NCBI GenBank assembly: GCA_964641775.1 | Contig: CAZXLK010000019.1 | Span: 1 to 17,548 of the forward strand | DNA length: 17,548 bases | Direction of reading: 5' to 3' | From: CAIPFQ01 sp964641775 | GTDB taxonomy: Bacteria > Chlamydiota > Chlamydiia > Chlamydiales > SM23-39 | Shown: one piece after another, positions 12,853 to 17,548 of the stretch | How the letters are laid out: each line of letters opens with the position of its first letter | Position numbering within the stretch: position 1 is the stretch's first letter | The notes under the pieces: generated by a model | The model's input: only the letters and a program-made list of their open reading frames with translations | Databases searched by the model: none | Told to the model about the DNA's origin: nothing | Program-made: the position numbers and the translations under genes

Positions 12853-14354
12853 ATAGCCTCCGTCTCCTTATCTGGACATTTTCTTTGCATTTCGCGCCTT
12901 AAATTAATAAGGGCTTTAGGCGAAGTTGTTACAATTTTTTCTGCTTTCTTAAGAAACTTCCACGCCTTTTTATAATTATGCCTTTCAAAATGGATTGCAG
13001 CAAGGTAATAATGCGCCGTTGGATCATTTGGGCACATTTCTGCATATTTTTCTAAGTAGGGAATTGCTTCTTTTTCTCTTCCAAGCTGCAGCCAAGTGAC
13101 GCTTAAATGAAAAAGTCCCCCGCGAAATTGAGGAAACTTTTCCACGGTTTCCATGAGTCTTTTTTGTTTATCCAAAATAGATGTCCTTTTTTCATCCACT
13201 TCATCAAAAACAGCTGAGATCCCGTCGATATCTACTTTTTTTGCTAAATAATCTTCGGCAATTGCTCGGAGCTCAATAGGCGCCCTCTCACAGTTTTTTT
13301 TCAAAAGCTCCACTCCTTCCTTCTTCTTTCCAATCATCAGATAATTGAAGCCAAGAAAAAGGTTCAACAACGGATCTTCTTTTAAAAAAAGCTTCGCCTT
13401 TTCATAGAGCTCAATTGCTGTTTTCGAATCATTTTTATGCCAAAAAACCGCTGCCTGGTTCATGAAAGCAAGTCCTACACAGTCTTTGATCGAGCGGGCA
13501 TCAAGGCGCTGTTGGAGCCCTAAATACTGCTCTGTTGGAATGTCGATTCCTCTTGCTGTCGTTTCAATATTGATCTCTTTTCCTTCTTCCACATAGCGAA
13601 CATAAATGTGGCCGGGTGGAGTAATTGCTTGCAAAGAGAGATCAAGTCTTTGGGCAAGACAAAGATAGAGAATGGATACTCCTAAGCAAACACCCCGCCT
13701 GCTATCGAGAACGGAAGGTAAAAAGGTATAGACATCAATATCTTTTGCATAGAGAGAATGGGGAGGAAAACGGAATCTCATCTCGGAAAAGACAAAATCA
13801 TTCATTGCCCGGATTTTTTCAAAGGGAGTGGCATTTGGTTTTAACCTGGCTTTGATCTGCAGCGCCATCAGATCCATCATCGCTTCATAATTTAGGATCT
13901 TTTCTTTGGCATCTCCCATCTCGGCAACCAATAGGGCCCGGCCTAAATCAATGTCTTCGGGATCAAGTTCTAAGAGGGCTTTTTGATCCCAAAGGTAAAA
14001 ACCTTTGAGCTTTCGATTAGCCAGATTCTTTGACAATTTTTCAATGCAAGCTAATGCATCGGTATTTAAAGGAATAGGATCTATTTCCGTTCGATTGACA
14101 AGCTCAATGATCGGCTGCAGACTGCAACTTGGCAAAATCACCGGCTCATCTTTAGAGCCCCCGCTCAATAGATGCCAGGCATGGCTCAAAGCTTTTTTGC
14201 CCTCCTGACTACCCGGATACAGCTCATAGAATGCAAAATGCTCTGCCACAGATAAAGGATCTAAGGTTGCATAGAGAGCGCTCAAAGAGCTATTTGCCGC
14301 AAAACAGGGCCAAATTGCTAAAAGAAAGAACCAACGTCCCATAAGGCCCATCAT
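12849..14354 (-). CDS. Secreted SirB1/transglutaminase-like protein with TPR repeats
   Basis: A 501-residue protein with an N-terminal signal peptide (hydrophobic 8-18, likely cleavage near Ala19/Ala20). Residues ~150-275 resemble the SirB1 transglutaminase-like fold: LPSVLDSRRGVCLGVSILYLCLAQRL with Cys223, PPGHIYVR with His249, and INIETTARG where the third triad residue would be Glu264 rather than the usual Asp. Cys and His are present, so cysteine-peptidase-like or acyl-transfer activity is possible but unproven; many SirB1 proteins are not known enzymes. From about 295 to the end are TPR-like helix pairs (about 295-325, 329-358, 411-440, 445-475), suited to protein binding. It is the first gene of a pair with the small secreted protein, and no clear ribosome binding site is seen. 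Probably periplasmic. Confidence 0.8.
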   Translation of the reverse strand: MMGLMGRWFFLLAIWPCFAANSSLSALYATLDPLSVAEHFAFYELYPGSQEGKKALSHAWHLLSGGSKDEPVILPSCSLQPIIELVNRTEIDPIPLNTDALACIEKLSKNLANRKLKGFYLWDQKALLELDPEDIDLGRALLVAEMGDAKEKILNYEAMMDLMALQIKARLKPNATPFEKIRAMNDFVFSEMRFRFPPHSLYAKDIDVYTFLPSVLDSRRGVCLGVSILYLCLAQRLDLSLQAITPPGHIYVRYVEEGKEINIETTARGIDIPTEQYLGLQQRLDARSIKDCVGLAFMNQAAVFWHKNDSKTAIELYEKAKLFLKEDPLLNLFLGFNYLMIGKKKEGVELLKKNCERAPIELRAIAEDYLAKKVDIDGISAVFDEVDEKRTSILDKQKRLMETVEKFPQFRGGLFHLSVTWLQLGREKEAIPYLEKYAEMCPNDPTAHYYLAAIHFERHNYKKAWKFLKKAEKIVTTSPKALINLRREMQRKCPDKETEAI

Positions 14355-14433
14355 AGTGGTTGATCTTTTTTAACGACCATGTTTAAATTTTTCCTTTATT
14401 TTCTTAGGAGTGGGTACAAAGAAAAAAAAGATT

Positions 14434-15513
14434 TTAAGAGAAAGACATTCCTTCGAGAGTTTGTCTTCTTAAGTTAGGGTCTTGAATGCACAGAGCAGCC
14501 TTTAGTGCTTGGCTGTGGAATTTTCTTCCGGAAAAAATGAAAGCTATATTGTTTAAGATGCAATCTTTTGCTTTTGGTTCTTCTATCTGAATTGCAGCGT
14601 TGATTGCTTGAGAGGCTTGTTCAGAGTTGGCATTTTTGGCTATGGTTATTGCCATTTCTCTAAGCACTTTATCTTTGATCTCAGGTTTTTGAATATAAGA
14701 TACAGCTGCAGGAAGGATCATTCTTCTAGAGAATAAAATCAGAAGAGCGGTTGCAATCGTATTATCTCTACAATCGTTTGTTGGAATCAAATTGGCAGCT
14801 TGGAATGCCAAGGGGATTTGAGTCTTAGTGCCGCTTTGAGCAATTTCTTGAGCAAATGAAGCTAAAAGGTTTTCTATCATTGCCAAATTTACAACAGCAT
14901 AGGCCAATTTTTGGATGATTATAAACTCAAGCTGATTTCTTTTAATTGCAAGTTTTAAGATAGCTTTTAGATAGTCACTTCTATGAATTTCATTCTCTTC
15001 TACATCCCATACCAGATCAATTGCCACATCTATATCACTTAAAACATTAATAAACTTTGATAAATTTTTAGCTTTTCCTGGATCCGTTCGAAGCAAATAT
15101 AAAATATCGTCAGCTTGGCGAGAATACTTATTTTGAATATCTAAATAAAGTTCATAAATCTGGGAAGCTTTCGAATTTCGAACCGGGATTAATGCTGTAC
15201 TAATAAGAGGGTATATTTCTAAAATTTCTTGTTTGGTTGGGTTATTTTTAATCTGGTTGAGAAAACCGGAGAATGTAGAAGCAAGTTTTTGGTTTTTGAT
15301 AAAACGAATAATAAGATATTTTAAATAGTTTTGTAAATCATTTTTTAAATAACTTGTAACTCGAGAGGTAATTATTTTATTCAGATTGCTAAATTTAGCA
15401 TGGAGAATATTATCGTTCGATATAGAAAATATTTTATTCAAAATAACTATTGGCAAGCGTTCAATAGAACTATTCGGAATCGATCTATTAGATGTAATAG
15501 TATTAATTGACAC
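14434..15513 (-). CDS. F-box-like helical-repeat protein, candidate secreted effector
   Basis: A 359-residue, almost entirely helical protein. Residues ~17-56 (IERLPIVILNKIF...) fit the F-box pattern LPxxILxxIF, a eukaryotic domain that recruits SCF ubiquitin ligase and that amoeba symbionts use in secreted effectors. The C-terminal third carries about four ~34-residue helical repeats with the theme AxxAAxxIxxPxxKDxxLxxIA, likely a TPR-like solenoid for target binding. The start is GTG (15513-15511) with GGAG at 15522-15519; an overlapping ATG is out of frame. It is visibly more AT-rich than its neighbours and has its own near-consensus promoter. A run of eight T follows the stop on the minus strand, with only a weak hairpin. 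The F-box call is from pattern only. Confidence 0.65.
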   Translation of the reverse strand: MSINTITSNRSIPNSSIERLPIVILNKIFSISNDNILHAKFSNLNKIITSRVTSYLKNDLQNYLKYLIIRFIKNQKLASTFSGFLNQIKNNPTKQEILEIYPLISTALIPVRNSKASQIYELYLDIQNKYSRQADDILYLLRTDPGKAKNLSKFINVLSDIDVAIDLVWDVEENEIHRSDYLKAILKLAIKRNQLEFIIIQKLAYAVVNLAMIENLLASFAQEIAQSGTKTQIPLAFQAANLIPTNDCRDNTIATALLILFSRRMILPAAVSYIQKPEIKDKVLREMAITIAKNANSEQASQAINAAIQIEEPKAKDCILNNIAFIFSGRKFHSQALKAALCIQDPNLRRQTLEGMSFS

Positions 15514-15533
15514 ATTTTCTCCGTTTTCAATTA

Positions 15534-15563
15534 ATTATAATCTAATTAGGAGATAGAAGTCAA
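15534..15563 (-). promoter_or_regulatory. Promoter of the F-box-like gene
   Basis: On the minus strand TTGACT (15563-15558) and a perfect TATAAT (15539-15534) are 18 bp apart. Transcription would start near 15527, a few bases before the ribosome binding site GGAG at 15522-15519, giving a leader of only about 15 nt. Confidence 0.7.
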
Positions 15564-15585
15564 TTGTTATTAAAGAAGTGAATAC

Positions 15586-16152
15586 TTAAATCTTTGAAAA
15601 GAAACCAACCTCCTGGCGGGCCCGCGTTACCGCTTTTTCGGCGATGACGAATGCTTCATTTAAGAAAAATCTGGCCTGTTCGTAGCCTTCTTTGTCCTTA
15701 GCCTCAATCATGAGGGGATCGATTTGACGATCGACTTTTATTTGCTTCATTCTTGCTCTATGCAAGGTCAAGAGAGCTCTTTGAGCAATTGCTTTTGAGT
15801 TATTAAATCTCGCCAAATCTAAATCATTTAGGATGTCGAGAGTTCTTTTTTGGATGCTGAGAGTCAAACGTTGAGCTGCAAAAACATAGTGGGCCTCAGT
15901 TGAGTTAAGCTCTTGCCAAATCTTTTGAGCAGTTATTTCTGCCTTGCGGGCAGTATCAAAAGCAGTTTTGCATGCTTTGAGATTGAGTTCAAAATTTTTT
16001 GGCTCTGAGAATTGGATCGTTTTTTCTAACAATTGGTGAAAGGCAACAATCGCCTCTTGGCCGGCATCAATTGCCTTTCCGACTGTTGCAGGAGGTTCAG
16101 GTGGATAAAGAGGTTGATCTAGATGTGCATTTCTCCAGGCGTTCGTCTTCAT
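15586..16152 (-). CDS. Hypothetical helical protein downstream of malQ
   Basis: A 188-residue soluble protein of unknown family. After a Pro-rich N terminus (LDQPLYPPEPPAT at 11-23) it is predicted from composition to be nearly all helix, with Ala, Lys, Arg, Glu and Leu spaced as in helical bundles or coiled coils. It has no signal peptide or membrane segment. The start is supported by GGAG at 16163-16160, 7 nt before the ATG. It follows malQ by 43 nt on the same strand and may share its transcript. A basic helical protein with a Pro-rich head could be a chaperone-like or structural protein, but nothing in the sequence identifies one. Confidence 0.65.
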   Translation of the reverse strand: MKTNAWRNAHLDQPLYPPEPPATVGKAIDAGQEAIVAFHQLLEKTIQFSEPKNFELNLKACKTAFDTARKAEITAQKIWQELNSTEAHYVFAAQRLTLSIQKRTLDILNDLDLARFNNSKAIAQRALLTLHRARMKQIKVDRQIDPLMIEAKDKEGYEQARFFLNEAFVIAEKAVTRARQEVGFFSKI

Positions 16153-16195
16153 ATGGTTGCTCCAAAAAAAATTAAAGGCAATATTTTACAAAAAT

Positions 16196-17455
16196 TTAGA
16201 TTATTTGACGAATCATTTTTGCAAGATCTTGATGAGCTGCGATTTCCTCAATGGTTGGACGGTAACGGTAGTTCCAGTTGGTTGGGAGAAGAGTTCCCGG
16301 AACATTGATCCGGTCTTTTTCCGGATTTTCCCAGCGAAGATCAGAGAAAGGATAGAGATATTCTTGCAAGAGATTGATGTGGAAATAGCTAGATGTTTTG
16401 TGGGAATCCTTGAGAATTTCGATTTGCCGATCTTGCGATAATGTAGATTTATACTGCCATTTTTTATAAGCGCAAAGGGCCATTGCCTCTTCCGGATACT
16501 TTTGCCACCAAAGGGCAGTCGTTTCCATATCGGGAGTAGAGAGGGTAGTCATGCTAAAGGGCTCGTATTGATCTAAAGGAAGGTTTCCTTGCCAGCGCAT
16601 CACTTTAATTCCGCAAATCCCAAGATCTTTTATTGTTTTATAAACAACAGGGGTAATGGGGCCCAAATCTTCTCCAATTGGAAGAAGTGTTGATGTCTCT
16701 AAGAGCATTTCTAAAAACTTGCGGCCTCTTTTTTCCCAAAGCGTTCCATCTGCAGGAAGATAAAATCCATCGGCTGCTTTTTTTCCCGACTGAATTGCCC
16801 AAATGCGGAAAAATCCTAGCACGTGATCGATCCGATAGATGTGATAGAGTTTGGAAAAGATTTCCATACTTTTTTTCCACCATGCAAAATTGTCTTTTTC
16901 CATCGCCTGCCAATTAAAGAGGGGAAAGCCCCAGCTTTGCCCTTGTGGGTTAAAGGGATCAGGAGGCGATCCGGCAGAAAAATCTTTTATAAAAAGATGG
17001 GGATTTTCCTGAACATCTATGGAATCTCGGCTCATGAAATGGGGTAAATCGCCAATGAGAAAAACCCCTTTTTCATTTGCAAAAGAAAGGACCTTTTCCA
17101 TTTGAGAAAAACACATTTGCTGTAGATCGGCGTCCTTCATTGCTTCTAACTTTCTTTTTTTGATTTCATGGCGGGGAAGATTTTCCAGCTCCAACTTTTG
17201 AGGCATGCTTAAATAGATTGGATCGAGCTTCCAAGAAGAGAGCGGGTTATAGGGGCTAGGGTCGTCTCCCGTTTCATTTAAGGGAAGGAGTTGGATGCAA
17301 TCAAATCCTACGGATTTGCACCATTCTATGAGCGGAATGAGATCTAAAAATTCTCCGATTCCGGAGCTATTTTGGGTGCGAAGTGCAAATAGAGGAGTGC
17401 AAATTCCATGATGAGCTCTTTGGCCTACTTTTTTCCAATGTTCTTCTGCTATCAC
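16196..17455 (-). CDS. malQ: 4-alpha-glucanotransferase (amylomaltase, GH77), shortened form
   Basis: MalQ transfers maltodextrin units between alpha-1,4-glucans in glycogen and maltodextrin metabolism. GH77 marks: GIGEFLDL at 32-39, LLPLNETGDDPSPYNPLSS at 56-74, GDLPHF at 135-140, the nucleophile Asp210 in YRIDHVLGFF, acid/base Glu262 in GEDLG, and Asp309 in LSTPDMET. Two oddities: at 419 residues it is about 100 short of typical bacterial forms, the missing part lying between residues ~85 and 115, where a helical subdomain is normally present; and the THD motif reads TPD, so the His that normally assists the transition state is Pro. Activity may be altered. The start is GTG, with AAGGAA at 17471-17466, 10 nt upstream. 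Upstream to 17548 the minus strand has only short open frames that I cannot assign, one ending MAKDLR at 17522. Confidence 0.85.
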   Translation of the reverse strand: MIAEEHWKKVGQRAHHGICTPLFALRTQNSSGIGEFLDLIPLIEWCKSVGFDCIQLLPLNETGDDPSPYNPLSSWKLDPIYLSMPQKLELENLPRHEIKKRKLEAMKDADLQQMCFSQMEKVLSFANEKGVFLIGDLPHFMSRDSIDVQENPHLFIKDFSAGSPPDPFNPQGQSWGFPLFNWQAMEKDNFAWWKKSMEIFSKLYHIYRIDHVLGFFRIWAIQSGKKAADGFYLPADGTLWEKRGRKFLEMLLETSTLLPIGEDLGPITPVVYKTIKDLGICGIKVMRWQGNLPLDQYEPFSMTTLSTPDMETTALWWQKYPEEAMALCAYKKWQYKSTLSQDRQIEILKDSHKTSSYFHINLLQEYLYPFSDLRWENPEKDRINVPGTLLPTNWNYRYRPTIEEIAAHQDLAKMIRQII

Positions 17456-17548
17456 GGTTTTGGATTTCCTTGAGAAAGGGATTTTTGCCAGCTGACGGAA
17501 CGCTTATAAAATTGGTCACGATCATCGCAAGTCTTTCGCCATTAAGAA

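Noticed and set aside
17374..17548. Minus-strand frame entering from the right edge and overlapping the malQ start
   Set aside because: It reads LNGERLAMIVTNFISVPS but then runs about 80 bases into malQ out of frame; no family is recognised and another frame stops at 17522, so no gene is called.

Overview
The window looks like chromosome from a member of the Chlamydiae, most likely one of the amoeba-associated environmental families rather than Chlamydia itself. Grounds: the bL28 protein carries the chlamydial-style segment RGIAKKKKGIGLK; a PLD-family protein lies beside rpmB with malQ nearby, and marC lies close to map, both arrangements I recall from Chlamydia; methionine aminopeptidase has an N-terminal SEC-C zinc motif; there is an F-box-like helical-repeat protein, a type of candidate effector found in amoeba symbionts; and two genes for LPS heptose synthesis are present, which Chlamydia lacks. 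The assignment rests on protein recognition and synteny recalled from memory, not on a search.

Layout. Positions 1-296 hold the tail of an unrecognised gene, a possible terminator, a hexanucleotide repeat tract and the upstream region of a CsbD-like stress protein (297-650). After a strong terminator come hldD (rfaD) and an hldE-like gene (rfaE) on the plus strand, making ADP-heptose precursors. hldE converges on and overlaps mnmA, which is the second gene of an htpX-mnmA unit on the minus strand. From 5150 a plus-strand unit encodes a 75-residue protein, an M20 dipeptidase and a membrane-anchored coiled-coil protein. It meets the minus-strand unit rpmB-PLD-marC-truA-map (11564 down to 7816) at a long CACAGAG-type inverted repeat. 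Positions 11565-12323 hold a second hexanucleotide repeat tract and two paralogous two-helix membrane proteins. The rest is on the minus strand: a secreted transglutaminase-like/TPR protein with a small secreted partner, an AT-rich F-box-like candidate effector with its own near-consensus promoter, an unknown helical protein, and a short malQ.

Most notable signals. (1) truA contains a 204-bp, exactly in-frame insertion bounded by 25-bp near-perfect inverted repeats and holding two further nested inverted repeats; this looks like a protein-coding palindromic element comparable in behaviour to Rickettsia palindromic elements. (2) The 3' part of hldE carries a separate 75-bp block of two strong palindromes where the family alignment appears to need an insertion. 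(3) The nucleotidyltransferase half of HldE has lost its HxGH motif. (4) The same degenerate GGTATC/GGTCAC hexamer repeat occurs in two distant intergenic regions. (5) MalQ is about 100 residues short and carries Pro where a His is expected in the active site.

How the genes fit together: mostly housekeeping (tRNA modification by MnmA and TruA, protein N-terminal maturation by Map, membrane quality control by HtpX, glucan metabolism by MalQ, envelope LPS by HldD/HldE), with an accessory stretch between rpmB and malQ that carries small membrane, secreted and host-interaction candidates. I saw no rRNA, tRNA, CRISPR array or IS transposase.
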